From positions 1-57,519 of the forward strand of contig CALREY010000009.1 of assembly GCA_943356435.1 (NCBI GenBank): 57,519 nucleotides of DNA, given 5' to 3'. Every line of letters starts with the position of its first letter. The stretch's first letter is position 1. This document shows positions 32,301 through 42,936 of the stretch, piece after piece. This stretch comes from Candidatus Altimarinota bacterium (GTDB lineage: Bacteria > Patescibacteriota > Gracilibacteria > BD1-5 > UBA6164). The translations under genes were made by a program, and so were the position numbers. The notes below the pieces were generated by a model that worked only from the letters and a program-made list of their open reading frames with translations, did not search any database and was not told the DNA's origin.

Positions 32301-32534
32301 TGAATAGTGAATAATGAATAATGAATAATTTTTTGATTATTAATTACTTATTGTTTGTTATTTATTGAGTTATTGAAAAAATTATAAAACTGTTAAAAAT
32401 TAAGGAATGAGGACTATTAGGGTTTTGATTTTTTAAGTTTTAACTTAAAATAAGTTAGTTTGATTTGCAGATTAAATTGACTATAAAAATAATGATTATT
32501 CATTATTAATTATTAATTATTAATTATTATTAGT
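32301..32534. repeat. AT-rich leader of rplU with mutually complementary short repeats
   Basis: A 7-bp unit GAATAAT is repeated about three times near 32310-32333, and an 8-bp unit TAATTATT is repeated near 32506-32530. AATAATGAATAAT and ATTATTCATTATT are exact complements about 190 bases apart, so the leader could fold end to end just before the rplU ATG. A small hairpin TAACTTAAAATAAGTTA lies between. No gene here. Confidence 0.6.
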
Positions 32535-32846
32535 ATGTTAGCTGTAATAGAATTAGGATGAAATCAATTCACTGTTAAAGCAGGAGATGTAATTGATGTA
32601 AAAAGACAAGATAAAGAAGTTAATGATGTATTTTCTATGGAAGCATTATTAGTTTCTGATGCAGAAGGTAAATCTACTAAAGTAGGTACTCCAACAGTTT
32701 CTGGATCAAAAATTGAATTCAAAGTTGTTGAACAATTCAAAGGAGAAAAAGTAAGAGTTTTTAAAAAGAAATCTAAAAAAAGATATACTAGAAATACTGG
32801 TTTTAGAGCTCATTTAACTAAACTTGAAGTTTTATCAGTTGCATAA
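32535..32846 (+). CDS. rplU: 50S ribosomal protein L21
   Basis: 103 aa. MLAVIELGGNQFTVKAGDVIDVKRQ at the start and the KVRVFKKKSKKRYTRNTGFRAHLTKLEV end are typical of L21. It binds 23S rRNA. rpmA, often next in other bacteria, does not follow here. Confidence 0.96.
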
Positions 32847-32856
32847 TTAAATTTTG

Positions 32857-32904
32857 AAAATCTTATTTTTTTGTTATAATGTAACAACAAGATAAGATTT
32901 TTTT
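32857..32904 (+). terminator. Hairpin terminator after rplU
   Basis: Outer stem AAAATCTTAT / ATAAGATTTT and inner stem TTGTTA / TAACAA, then a T-run. Confidence 0.8.
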
Positions 32905-32905
32905 A

Positions 32906-32932
32906 TTGATTTATTTTAAATATCAATATAAT
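32906..32932 (+). promoter_or_regulatory. Promoter of the LysM-CHAP gene
   Basis: TTGATT at 32906-32911 and TATAAT at 32927-32932, spacer 15. It leaves an untranslated leader of about 110 bases before ATG 33052. Confidence 0.6.
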
Positions 32933-33051
32933 AGATTTTCCAAGTCGGAGATTAAATAGAATTATTCATATATGTAATTAGTAAATTAAAGATACGATTT
33001 AATAGATTGTATTAATTAAATGAAATAATTATTTATTTTTTAAAATAATAA

Positions 33052-34173
33052 ATGTTTAAAAACTGAAATCCAAGAGTAAATGTTAAAGCTCGTTTAAATA
33101 GACATTTGAGGATAATAAAAGAGAACATTTGAGTGGGGAAGTATTGATTCAAAGAAAAACCTAATACTCATTTCAATATTGTTTTGTTTTTTATGCTTTT
33201 AGTTATACCTGTTTATCCTAGTTTAGCATCATTTATGTATGATACATCTAGTTATGATTTTTATAGGTGAGATATTGATGAGTCTTCTATCATTGAGTCA
33301 TATTATTGATGAGAGGGAGCTGCAGATAGTCCTATGTTAGAATCAACAGATTCTTTTTTATCAGTTAATACAATATTAGATGATGCAAGAGATGTAAAAT
33401 GAACTAATGAAATTGTGAACTATGAGGTAAAAACATGAGATTCTTTTTCTTCTTTATCTGTTAGATTTAATGTTTCTACAAATTCTATATTTTGGGCAAA
33501 CAATTTCGATAAAAATCATACATTACATCCTTGAGATATCATAAAAGTACCACCTGTTTCATGATTGATTCATCAAATCCAATCAGGAGAAACAATCTCT
33601 GCAATAGCAAAAAAATACAATGTAGCTGAAGCAAAGATAGTAGAACAAAATGGAATTGATCAATGATGAAAATTAATTGCTTGAGAAGTAATTGTAATTC
33701 CATGAGCTATAAAGATAGCACCACCACCTCCTAAACCAGCTTATGTAGCACCAAAAAATAATTGAAAAGCAATTGCTAAAAATTGAGCTAAATCAAATGC
33801 TAAGTGATGATCTAATTCTTCAAATTATAGTCTAGTTAGAAGATGAGGATGAAGTAGTTGATTTGCTTGGTGAAACTGTACTTGGTATGTAGCACAATAT
33901 AAAAAAGTTACATGGAGAGGTAATGCAAATCAATGGATGGCTAATGCTAGAGCAGCTTGAAAAGCTACTTGAAGTTCACCTTCTGTATGAGCAATAGTTT
34001 CATTTAATGGTAGATGATATAATCCTAGATATGGTCATGTATGAATAGTTACATGAGTATCATGAGGAGAAATAATAGTAAGTGATATGAACTATAGAAG
34101 ACTTAACGAAGTAACTTATCGTAAAGTATCTATAAATGATAGATCAATTCAATGATATATATATGTAGACTAA
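33052..34173 (+). CDS. Cell-wall hydrolase with two LysM domains and a CHAP domain
   Basis: 373 aa. A basic N-terminus and TM anchor (FNIVLFFMLLVIPVYPSLA, about 43-61), then LysM1 (YEVKTGDSFSSLSVRFNVS...LHPGDIIKVPP) and LysM2 (HQIQSGETISAIAKKYNV...EVIVIPG), a Pro/Lys/Asn linker and a C-terminal CHAP domain. CHAP has the catalytic Cys in FAWGNCTWYVAQYKK and His in RYGHVGIVTG. It cuts peptidoglycan peptide or amide bonds, in division or host attack. Single-gene unit. Confidence 0.92.
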
Positions 34174-34204
34174 AAAAATCTTGTTAGAAATAACAAGATT
34201 TTTT
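34173..34204. terminator. Bidirectional hairpin terminator
   Basis: AAAAAATCTTGTTA / TAACAAGATTTTTT with loop GAAA, between convergent genes. Confidence 0.88.
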
Positions 34205-35015
34205 ATTTTCTCATAGCATTACTTATTTTGTAAACTACTTGATTTATAGGATTTAGAACATCATTTAATTTTTCTCTAAGTATTAGATAATCATCTTTAA
34301 TTAGTTCTAACAAAAAGTGAATAGATATATTGTTTTCATATTCAGATAGAGCATGAAATGCCATTGGAAATACTTTATAAGTATGTTCTATTTCTTCATC
34401 TATTTTATTTATATTATCATCATATTGTGTTAATAATTCATTATTTGTATATGATGAATTTTTATTTTTTGTTAATGCAGAGATTTGATCATTATATCTT
34501 CTTAAATATTCTAGATATGCTATATATTTACATGTTTCATAAGTAGATTGTTGTAACACATTTAACTTAATTATTGAAGATTTATCATCAGAATTATTAC
34601 ATTTCATAGATTTAGAAGTCACTTCCAATTTTGATATTTTACTATCTATTTTTTTTCAAATAGTTTCTAATAATACAGGATTTTTTTTTGTTAAATCATT
34701 TTTTATTAATAATAATGATTTTTTTTGTACTCATATAAGAGCACATTTATATATATCATTCATATCAGTAACATGTTTTTCTATTATTTCATCCAAATCA
34801 TAAGATTCACTAAATTCTTCATAGGTATCTTCTATTTTTAATAATTCTTTTTTTGTTTTGTATTGGTCACATATATTTTTTACTCTTTCTTTATATAGTC
34901 AAAAGTCTGCTTTTAGCGAATATGGAGAGCTTTTATCATTTACTGCATATGATTTATTTCAAAAATTAATAAAGAGTATTATTAATATAGAGATGATTGA
35001 AAATATTTTTTTCAT
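34203..35015 (-). CDS. Secreted hypothetical protein
   Basis: 270 aa. Sec signal peptide MKKIFSIISILIILFINFGNKSYA (cleavage after AYA-like SYA), then a mostly helical domain with four Cys (NICDQY, YKCALIG, MKCNNS, ETCKYI) in the mature part, which suggests disulfides outside the cytoplasm. No family recognised. A pilin-like gene lies upstream on the same strand. Confidence 0.82.
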
Positions 35016-35069
35016 TATAATTTTTATTAAAATTAATTGATTTATACCATTATATATAAAATTGAAAAA

Positions 35070-35633
35070 TTAAAAGTTTTTAATTTTTCAATTAGTGATT
35101 TCTATTTCTTTGTTTCAAATTTTTCTAGTTATTTTATAATTCATATATTGAGATAAATTGTTTGTTGTTTTATTTGATTGTAAATTTATTTTTGTATATC
35201 ATCATAAATTATTTATTAATAAATCTCAAGGAGTAACAGCAAAATTTTTAGTATTAGTTACTATTCAAGATGCAGAGTTATTTTTATATACTATTGGTCA
35301 TCATTCTAAAATTTCTATTCTGATGATACTTCATGTATTTATTTTTGAAATATGTGATTCCTTTTCTCAAATAGAAAAAGTAATATCATTAGAATAATCA
35401 AAAGCTAATACATCAGCATTTCCTAATATCTTACTTTGGAAATCATTATTAATAATAGCTCCATTTATCTTATTTATTATTTCATTTTTACTACTTAAAT
35501 TATTTAAAATTGCTTCATTATTTTTCAAATTTTTGTTTATTTTAGTACTCATTTGAATAAAAGACACAGAAATAATTAGACTTATGAATATAGCCCAAAT
35601 AAGAATAGATGCTTTTATGCTGTTTTTTTGCAT
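35070..35633 (-). CDS. Pilin-like or pilus-assembly membrane protein
   Basis: 187 aa. Short basic N-terminus MQKNSIKASILIWAIFISLIISVSFIQMS then a long helix (KINKNLKNNEAILNNLSSKNEIINKING) and a beta-rich C-domain. The shape, a single N-terminal helix without a Glu5-type FTLIE motif, recalls PilX/GspK-like minor pilins. It is divergent from the PilB-like gene at 35695. Assignment to pili rests on shape and context only. Confidence 0.6.
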
Positions 35634-35694
35634 GAAATCTAAAAATGTGATAAAATTTATCTAATTATAAGTTATAAGTTTTAAATTACAAGTT

Positions 35695-36999
35695 ATGGTT
35701 GTTCCAAAAAAACAAAATATATGAGAATTACTGAAAAAAGAGCTTTTAAATCAAGAAGAAAAAAAGTGATATTATTCAGAAAGATTCAAGAAAATTGAAG
35801 ATAAATTTAAAAAGTCTTTAATTGATCAAAAAACAGATGATGCTTTAAACGATATTACAGTTTGAGCATTAGTTTTGTGAAGTTCTGACGTGCATTATGA
35901 AACATTTGAAGATTATGTTGTAGTTAGATTCAGAATTGATTGAGTTTTAGTAGATATTTTTAGATTAACATTAAAAGAATACAAACCAGTACTTGAAAGA
36001 CTTAAATACGCATCATCATTAAAATTAAATATTACTAATGTTCCACAGGATTGAAAATATTCACTTGTTATTGAAGACAGAGATATAGATGTCAGAGTTT
36101 CAACTTTACCAGTATGATCAAATGAAAATGTAGTATGTAGAATACTAGATAATACTAATTCTGTAGTTGATTTCGATAAATTATGATTTTTCTGGACAAC
36201 AAAGAGAATGATAGAAAAAGCAATTACAAAAAATACTTGAATGATATTAGTTACTTGACCAACTTGATCAGGTAAAACTACTACACTTTATACTATATTA
36301 GCAAAATTAAACTCAAGAGAAAAAAAGGTAATCACACTAGAAGATCCAATAGAATACAAATTAGAGTGAATAGTCCAATCAGAAGTAAATGAAAAAAATT
36401 GATTTACATTCAAAAATGGTCTAAGAGCTTTGCTTAGACAAGATCCTGATATCATAATGGTATGAGAAATAAGAGATAGTGAGACACTAGAAACAGCGAC
36501 TAATGCAAGTCTTACATGACATCTAGTTTTGTCTACATTGCATACTAAGTCAGCAGCAGATACTTTAGACCGTATAGTTAATATGTGATTGAAACCATAT
36601 ATATTAGCATCAGCTCTAGATACTATAGTTGCTCAAAGATTAGTAAGAAAAATATGTCCACATTGTAAAAGAGAAAAAGAAAGAACACAATTAGAGATAA
36701 GTATTATAGAAAATATGATGAAAGAAATTTGAATGAGTAGTATTCCATCAAGTAATATAAAATTATATGAATGAGCATGATGTGATAAATGTAACAACAG
36801 CGGATATATGTGAAGAATATGAATCTATGAAATAATATCTTTAAATGAAGATTTGAGAATATTAATCAGAGAATGAAAATCAGCAGAAGAAATAATGAGA
36901 AAAGCTAGAGATTGAGATTTAATTACTATGAAAGAAGATTGAATATTAAAAGCTATTAAATGATTTACAACAATAGAAGAAATACTAAGAGTTGTATAA
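35695..36999 (+). CDS. Type IV pilus/type II secretion ATPase, PilB/GspE family (copy 2)
   Basis: 434 aa. [40 protein letters not shown] (Walker A), [39 protein letters not shown] (Walker B), [15 protein letters not shown] and zinc motif CPHCK/CDKCN. About the same layout as the 21337 copy, with a Lys/Glu-rich N-terminal coiled stretch. The zinc Cys pairs favour an extension ATPase over PilT. Followed after 30 bases by a gene of unknown function. Confidence 0.88.
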
Positions 37000-37029
37000 A
37001 TAAATATATTACAAAAATAAAAACAAATT

Positions 37030-37596
37030 ATGAAAAATTTTATTACTAGAACATTAGATGGACAAATAATAAATAATAAACCTACAGTTTTCAAGGTAGA
37101 AAAAATAATCTGACCAGTAGAAACTAAAGAATCTGTAATCAAATCTGTTGAAAGAATATTAGCAGATAAAGTAGAAGAACAAGAGGAAGAAATTCTTGCT
37201 CATAGTTTTGCTGATGATAAAGAAGAAATCTCTGATTATACAAAAGCTGAAAAAGAAGAATTGGATGAATTGATGCAAAAAGTATATATAATAGATGATA
37301 AAATAGAGAAAAATACACCTATTCATAATTGTATAGAATTATGACAATTCATAATCTGATATAGACATTTATCTCCTAGATTAAAAGTGCATTTCAAAAA
37401 AATATATGAAGAATTAATTGAGTTGAGATCAACACAAAAAATAGAACAATTATTAGATAGTCCATTCATTAGTTGAGCATATGATGTAAAAAATATTTTA
37501 TTACATGTAAATGCTATTCTAGAAATAAAACCAAATTTTAATTTTTCTATTTTTAATAACAAAGAATTAGATAATATATTAAAAAATGCAAAATAA
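37030..37596 (+). CDS. Hypothetical protein downstream of the second pilus ATPase
   Basis: 188 aa, soluble, with an acidic middle (DKVEEQEEEILAHSFADDKEEISDYTKAEKEELDEL). The C-terminal half is helical (YRHLSPRLKVHFKKIYEELIELRS). Likely co-transcribed with the ATPase. No family recognised. Confidence 0.75.
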
Positions 37597-37598
37597 TA

Positions 37599-38246
37599 TT
37601 AATCAATATTTATTCAGTATTTTTTTCAGTTAGAAATAGCATAATTTATTCATATTAGATTTCATTTTGAGTCAATAATTGGTCATCATGAAAATCATTG
37701 TTTTATATTATTAGATATTTCAAGTAGGTTAGACATATTGTCTATCTTACTTTTTTTATTTATGATGGTTCAAGTATTATAAGTAATAGATAAATCATTC
37801 ATATTTACTCAGAAACTGTAAATTTCATTAGACCACCCCCTAGCCCCCTCCTTAATAAGGCGGGGGAATAGAACTCTTTCATTTGTAATTATTTTTATAG
37901 TAGCTAAGTCTTTTTCTTTATTTCTTGATATTATTTTAGCATCATATTCATTATTTTTATATATAACTTTGTATTTTATATTATCATCTTCCACCAAGTG
38001 ATTTACTGTTTGAATTGTTCAATTAGTATCAATAAAAAATCATGCTCATACTCCTGATTCCTTGAAATCCTCTATTATTCAATTTGTATTGTACCCACAA
38101 CTATTTAGTTCAATTTGTGGTACTATTACTACTATTGATTCTTTTATTTTTTCTATATCTATATTATTATTCATCATAAAAAATTTGATAAATATGATTC
38201 ATCAAATAAATAATAGAGATAATGTTATAAATATTATTTTTTTCAT
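37599..38246 (-). CDS. Trypsin-like (HtrA/DegP-type S1C) serine protease with a repeat insertion
   Basis: 215 aa. N-terminal TM anchor (IIFITLSLLFIGGIIFIKFF), then GVGAGFFIDTNGTIQTVNHLVED (catalytic His), KDLATIKI (Asp) and GFSGGPIIDSKGNLIGINYAIS (Ser; four glycines TGA-coded). No PDZ domain follows. A GC-rich element at 37829 encodes about 13 extra residues (FPRLIKEGARGWS) just after the catalytic Asp strand, on a loop position, so the triad is intact. It degrades or checks envelope proteins. Confidence 0.85.
37829..37868. repeat. GC-rich palindromic element, family A, inside the protease gene
   Basis: AGACCACCCCCTAGCCCC then CTCCTTAATAAGGCGGGGG. Nearly the same as the elements at 3630 and 53242. 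On the minus strand it reads in frame without a stop. Confidence 0.85.
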
Positions 38247-38310
38247 ACTTATATTTTAATCTAAAAAATAGATTTGCCAATTTATTTTTTATACTTAAAA
38301 TTATATTAAT

Positions 38311-38354
38311 ATCCCTATCTTGAATTCTTTCCCTTCATACGAAGAGAAAGAGGC
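38311..38354. repeat. Degenerate palindromic element upstream of the NUDIX gene
   Basis: TCCCTATC then CTTTCCCTTC ATAC GAAGAGAAAG, a 10-bp stem with one mismatch. It resembles a worn family B element. The rest of 38247-38395 shows no gene. Confidence 0.5.
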
Positions 38355-38395
38355 TACAATTTATATGGATTGAATTAATATATAATTAATAATAA

Positions 38396-39046
38396 ATGAA
38401 CCAAGTAGTAAAAGACAAAATGCAAAGAGAAATAATGGTTATACATAATAAATTCATATTTTGAGAATCAGAAAAAGAAAGTAAATTTTATGATGGTTTG
38501 ACTTTTGATTTCGAAAAACATATTTTAGAAAACTATGAATATATGGTTAGATGATTAGCAGAAGTGAATTTCGAATATAAACAACCAATTTGATATTGAA
38601 TAGTAATAAATGATAAAGATGAAGTATTTGTATACAAGAGATGATGAGCATGAAGTAATGCATGAGAATCAAGATTGCACAATAAAATCGCAATTTGAGT
38701 AGGATGACATATTGAAAAAGAAGATAAGGATTTAACAAACCCTATAAGTGATTCACTTGTTAGGGAAATAGAAGAAGAACTAAATGTAAAACCAGAAGAT
38801 GTGAAATCAGTAGAAGCAATATGATATATAAATAATGAAACAGATGAAGTATCAAAAGTACATATATGAATAGCATATATTGTAAGAGTTCATAATTCTA
38901 ATATAGAATTATTAGATTGAGAATTGGATAACTGAGAGTTTGTAAGTATTTCAGAACTTGAATCTATGATATCTTCATGAGAATACGATGTAGAAGCATG
39001 GTCAAAAATAGTATTTGAGGCAGTAAAAAGATATTTAAAACAATAA
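38396..39046 (+). CDS. NUDIX hydrolase
   Basis: 216 aa. The Nudix box reads GVGGHIEKEDKD...LVREIEEELNV, with about five extra residues between the Gly and the REIEEE helix compared with the G-x5-E-x7-R pattern. The N-terminal part is unusual. NUDIX enzymes cleave X-linked nucleoside diphosphates. Substrate not predictable. Confidence 0.87.
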
Positions 39047-39085
39047 AAAAACTAAGTGAAAAATTATTTTTCACTTAGTTTTTTT
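39045..39085. terminator. Bidirectional hairpin terminator
   Basis: AAAACTAAGTGAAAAA / TTTTTCACTTAGTTTT, a long stem between the NUDIX gene and convergent radA. It includes the radA stop. Confidence 0.87.
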
Positions 39086-40392
39086 GCTAGATCATTTACT
39101 GTATTTATTTGAATTATAGTAGATTTAGTTGATTTGAAATCACTTATAGGTGCTAGAATGTATTTAAATCACATTTTTTCTGCTTCTTTTATTCTTTTAT
39201 CTAGATGAATTGGTTTCTTTACATTTCCTGTTAAAGATATTTCTCATAAATATATTGTATCTTTAGGCAATGCTCTGTCCAATTTACTAGATATTATAGA
39301 TGCAGCTAGACTCAAATCTATTCATGGTTCTTCTATTTTTAATCATCTAGCTATATTTGTATAAACATCATGGCTTTCTAGTTTCACATTGGTATATTTA
39401 CCCAAAACTGCTACTATCAAATCTAGCTTTGAACTATTTATTCATCTGGCAGATCTCTTTGGATAACCAAATTTGGTATATGTAGTTAGACTTTCTGTTT
39501 CTATTATTATTGGTCTAGTTCATTCCATAGTTATTGATAGACTTGAACCAATAGTAGGATTTGAAGAATTGATGAATTCTAGTCATGGATTTTTCAGATC
39601 TGATAATCCTGATTCTCACATAGTAAAAATACCTATTTCAGATGTAGCTCAAAATCTGTTTTTGAATGCTCTAAGTATTCTCAGATTATCGTATTTATCT
39701 CACTCAAAGTACAATACTGTATCTACCATATGCTCTAGAGTCTTAGGTCCTGCTAGATTTCCATCTTTGTTTATATGTCAGATTATAAATGTAGCTGTAT
39801 TTGTAGTTTTAGCATAAGCTACTAGTAATTCTGTAATATATCTGACTTGAGATATACTTCCAGCTGTTGCTGATATATTATTTGAGTGCATTACAGAAAT
39901 AGAATCTATAATCAGTATTTTACATGGATTTTTGGCTAGAGTTTCTAGAATATCCTCTATGCAACTCTCTCATAATATTTGCATATTATCTCATTTTATC
40001 CCCAGTCTTTCAGCTCTACTAGATATTTGATATGGAGTTTCTTCACCAGAAATATATATTATTTTTTCATCTATCATATTAGATAATTGTATCGTAAGAG
40101 TAGATTTTCATATACCTGGTTCTCCAGACAATAATACAACACTACCAGGTACTATTCAGCCACCAAGTACGTTATTTAATTCACTAGATTTAGATATTAT
40201 TTTTTCTAGAGATGCATCTTTTTTAATATCTGACATATTTGATAATTCTTTTGCTTCTCATTTATTTAATCAAATATTTCCACTTGTAGTTTTGGCTTCT
40301 TTGAACTCTTTAAGAGTATTCCACTCTTTACAAAATGTACATTGTCAAACCCATTTAAGCGACTCATTTCAACAGCTACTGCAAAGATACAT
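39064..40392 (-). CDS. radA: DNA repair protein RadA (Sms)
   Basis: 442 aa. N-terminal zinc finger CSSCGNESLKWVGQCTFCKEW (C4), Walker A GEPGIGKSTL, KNRFGATSEIGIF (RadA motif) and a C-terminal Lon-like domain (LDLIVAVLGKY...ISLTGNV). RadA drives branch migration with RecA in recombination and transformation, which would fit the type IV pilus genes here if these cells take up DNA. That link is an inference. Confidence 0.95.
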
Positions 40393-40520
40393 AAATTAAT
40401 TAGTTAGGTATAAGTATATAACTAGTATATATATAAAAAAATAATTGCAAGTTTTTATTTTTATTGCTTATTTAAGAATTTTAGTTATTATCTGCTAGAT
40501 TAAATATTTAAGATATCAAA

Positions 40521-41219
40521 ATGAAAAAATCTGATGTAAATGAGTTAATGGTGGGAAAGTTTCAATGAGGTGAAAATTTTGGTTTTTTTATACCTACAGA
40601 TAGAGATTATTATGGAGGTGATTTTTATGTGAGGAAAGAAAATTTCTGATTAGCTCAAGACTGAGACAAAGTAGAAGCAAGGGAATTAGTAGTTTCTAAA
40701 TGAAAAAAGCCAGAAGCAAAAATAATAAAAGCGTTTTGAAGAGAACCACAAAAAAAACCTAAATTTGTAGAATGAATATACTCTGGATGAGAAGGTAATT
40801 TTGGTTTTATTGATGTAGAATGAAATGAAAAATGATTTTTTGTCTATGGTAAGAAAAAAAATTGAGCTAAAGATTGAGACAAAGTAAAAGCTGAAATAGT
40901 AGATTTTAATGGTAAAAAAGAAGCGATTGTAGTAAAGATTTTTAAAACAGAAGAAGAAGTTGTAATATGAAGATATAATGATAAAGAAAGTTTCTGATTT
41001 GTTATTCCAGAAAAAGCATCAAAAGTAAGTACAATTAATGCAGAAACTAATTTAGAAGAATGAAAAACAGTTCCAGAGAAAAATAAATGGACAACTTGAG
41101 ACATATTTATAGCTTGATCTAGAAAAAATTGAGCTAATACTTGAGATAGAGTAGAAGTAAAAATAATTAAAAAATGAGGGAAAAACCCTGAATGAATTAT
41201 TCTTAAAATTTTAAATTAA
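40521..41219 (+). CDS. Stand-alone OB-fold/cold-shock repeat protein, paralog of the RNase R N-terminus
   Basis: 232 aa made of three OB-like units: GKFQGGENFGFFIPTD, GIYSGGEGNFGFIDVEGNEKGFFVYGKKKNGAKDGDKV and GRYNDKESFGFVIP...GDIFIAGSRKNGANTGDRVEVKI. It matches the first 240 residues of the rnr product at 46437 ([38 protein letters not shown]) but has no RNB nuclease domain. Probably binds RNA, as a chaperone or as a competitor or partner of RNase R. Function inferred only. Confidence 0.82.
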
Positions 41220-41224
41220 TTATT

Positions 41225-41722
41225 ATGCAACAATTTATAAAACCTGATTCTAAACTAACAGAAAGTGATATTTCTAATGTAGAAAATGCACTATGAGTGA
41301 TATTTCCAATTGATTATAGAAATTTTTTATTAAATAATAATGGATGAAGACCTGTTCCTGCAATATTTAATATAGAATGGAATATAGATAATGATTGTTC
41401 ACAAGGACGGAAAAGCTCAGAGTTATGAAGATTGTTTTCTATATATGACATAAATAGTGAAAATTATGATGATATGAATAACGAAAATTTACTTGAAATG
41501 AATACTGTTGATTATAAAGGTCGTATACCATCTGACACAATAGCAATAGCTCAAGATCCAGGTTGAGATGTAATACTCCTAGCAGTAAAATGACCTCATA
41601 TAAATAAAGTACTTTATTGGGTAAGGGATTATGAAGTAGAAGAATGAGAGAAGCCTAATTATGAAAATATTTGATTTATTGCTGATAGTTTTGATGACTT
41701 AATTAATAATAAATTGCATTAA
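41225..41722 (+). CDS. SMI1/KNR4 family protein
   Basis: 165 aa. LTESDISNVENALGVIFPIDYRNFLLNNNGGRPVPAIF is the family N-terminal motif, and IPSDTIAIAQDPGGDVILLAVKG its middle. In bacteria, these proteins are often immunity proteins for polymorphic toxins, but no toxin gene is next to it. Five bases after the OB-fold gene, so probably co-transcribed. Confidence 0.9.
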
Positions 41723-41754
41723 AAAAATAACGAGTTTTTGCTCGTTATTTTTTT
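41721..41754. terminator. Bidirectional hairpin terminator
   Basis: AAAAAAATAACGAG / CTCGTTATTTTTTT with loop TTTTTG, between convergent genes. Confidence 0.88.
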
Positions 41755-41760
41755 ATTTTT

Positions 41761-42816
41761 TTATATTCTATTATACATTTCTTCTAAAAATACTCTAGTT
41801 TTTTCTAGTCAAATACAAGGGTCAGTTAAACTACATCATTTTGTGATTTTTGATGCATCATCATCTTTTGGCCAATCTTGTCTTCAATCATATATATAAC
41901 TTTCTGTCATAAATCATTTAAAATAAGGAGTTATATCAACTCATTTATTTTTAAGTTTTTCTATATTATCAAAAACTGCCATCATTATTTCTATTTGTTT
42001 TTCAAATTGTTTATTAGAGTTTTCATGATTTGTATCTACTATGAAAGCAGGATTAGTTATTCATTTTTTTATTAAAAAATTTCAAGTAAGTTCCAATTCA
42101 TCCATACCATAATTAGAAAAATTTTCATTATTCATTCTTCATCATCTAAGTATTCAGTGACTATACATATTTCATGTAGATTCATAAACACTATCCATAA
42201 TAGTATATGTACTAGCTGTTTGTCATGCTTTTATACTATTTGTCATTACATCTATATCTCATGATTGAGGATTTTTGAATCCAGAAGGAATACTAGAACC
42301 AGATGCTACTTCTCTATGTCATTGATTTTCACTCGATCTAGCTCATATAGCTAAGTAAGAATATATATCACTAAACATTCCATATAACTGAGGATGAAGC
42401 ATTTCATCTGCTAGTGGTACTTTATATTTTTCTATTAAGTTAATTGCTAATTCTCTAGAATCCATTATTCATCTTACTATATTTGCATCTTCACCAGGAC
42501 GAGAGTTACTTAATCATTTCCATCCTCATATTGTTCTTGGTTTTCAAGTATAAAATCTCATAATTATTTCTATTTTGTCATTATATTTCTCTCTCATTTC
42601 TGAAATGAAACTTGCATATTCTTCTAGTGACTCTTTGAAATCAGCACTACAAGGTCATAAGATAATTACTTTCTTATTTGTATTTCATCAAATTATTTTT
42701 TTTACTTCATTTTTTGCATTTTCTACTACTTTTTTTCAATCTTGACTTAAAGGTAATTCATCTTTTATTTCTAGATGTGTTGGTAATTTTCAAATCAATT
42801 TATTGTTATCTCACAT
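41761..42816 (-). CDS. aroF: 3-deoxy-7-phosphoheptulonate (DAHP) synthase, class I
   Basis: 351 aa, full length. VIILGPCSADF, MRFYTGKPRTIGGWKGL, ASGSSIPSGFKNPQSGDIDVM, DTNHENSNK and the final KGCSLTDPCIGLEKT are the metal- and substrate-binding motifs of the AroF/G/H type. It joins PEP and erythrose-4-phosphate, the first step to aromatic amino acids. No other shikimate gene is in the window. The leader (42842-42975) contains a Phe/Tyr-rich peptide and terminator, so it is likely controlled by attenuation. Confidence 0.95.
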
Positions 42817-42841
42817 ATATATATTATTAATTTTTAAAAAT

Positions 42842-42936
42842 AAAAAAATCTTTCAATTTCTTGAAAGACTTATTTGGTACTAAATTATTATAAAAATATT
42901 TAAATACTAAAAAGCATCCTTCAAGATTGAAAGATT
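42842..42936 (-). promoter_or_regulatory. Transcription attenuator of the DAHP synthase gene
   Basis: Read on the minus strand there are four segments. 1: AATCTTTCAA (42927-42936); 2: CTTGAAGGAT (42916-42925); 3: TCTTTCAAG (42860-42868); 4: TTGAAAGA (42849-42856) followed by seven Ts (42842-42848). 3:4 is a terminator with loop GAAA (or AGAAA). Segment 2 can pair with 1 or, through one G-U pair, with 3. Segment 1 directly follows the Phe run of the leader peptide, so stalling there would free 2 to pair with 3 and block the terminator: the classical trp/phe logic. Confidence 0.8.

Noticed and set aside
32301-32534. Tandem short repeats looked like a CRISPR remnant
   Set aside because: Units are 7-8 bp, contiguous and AT-only, without spacers or nearby cas genes.
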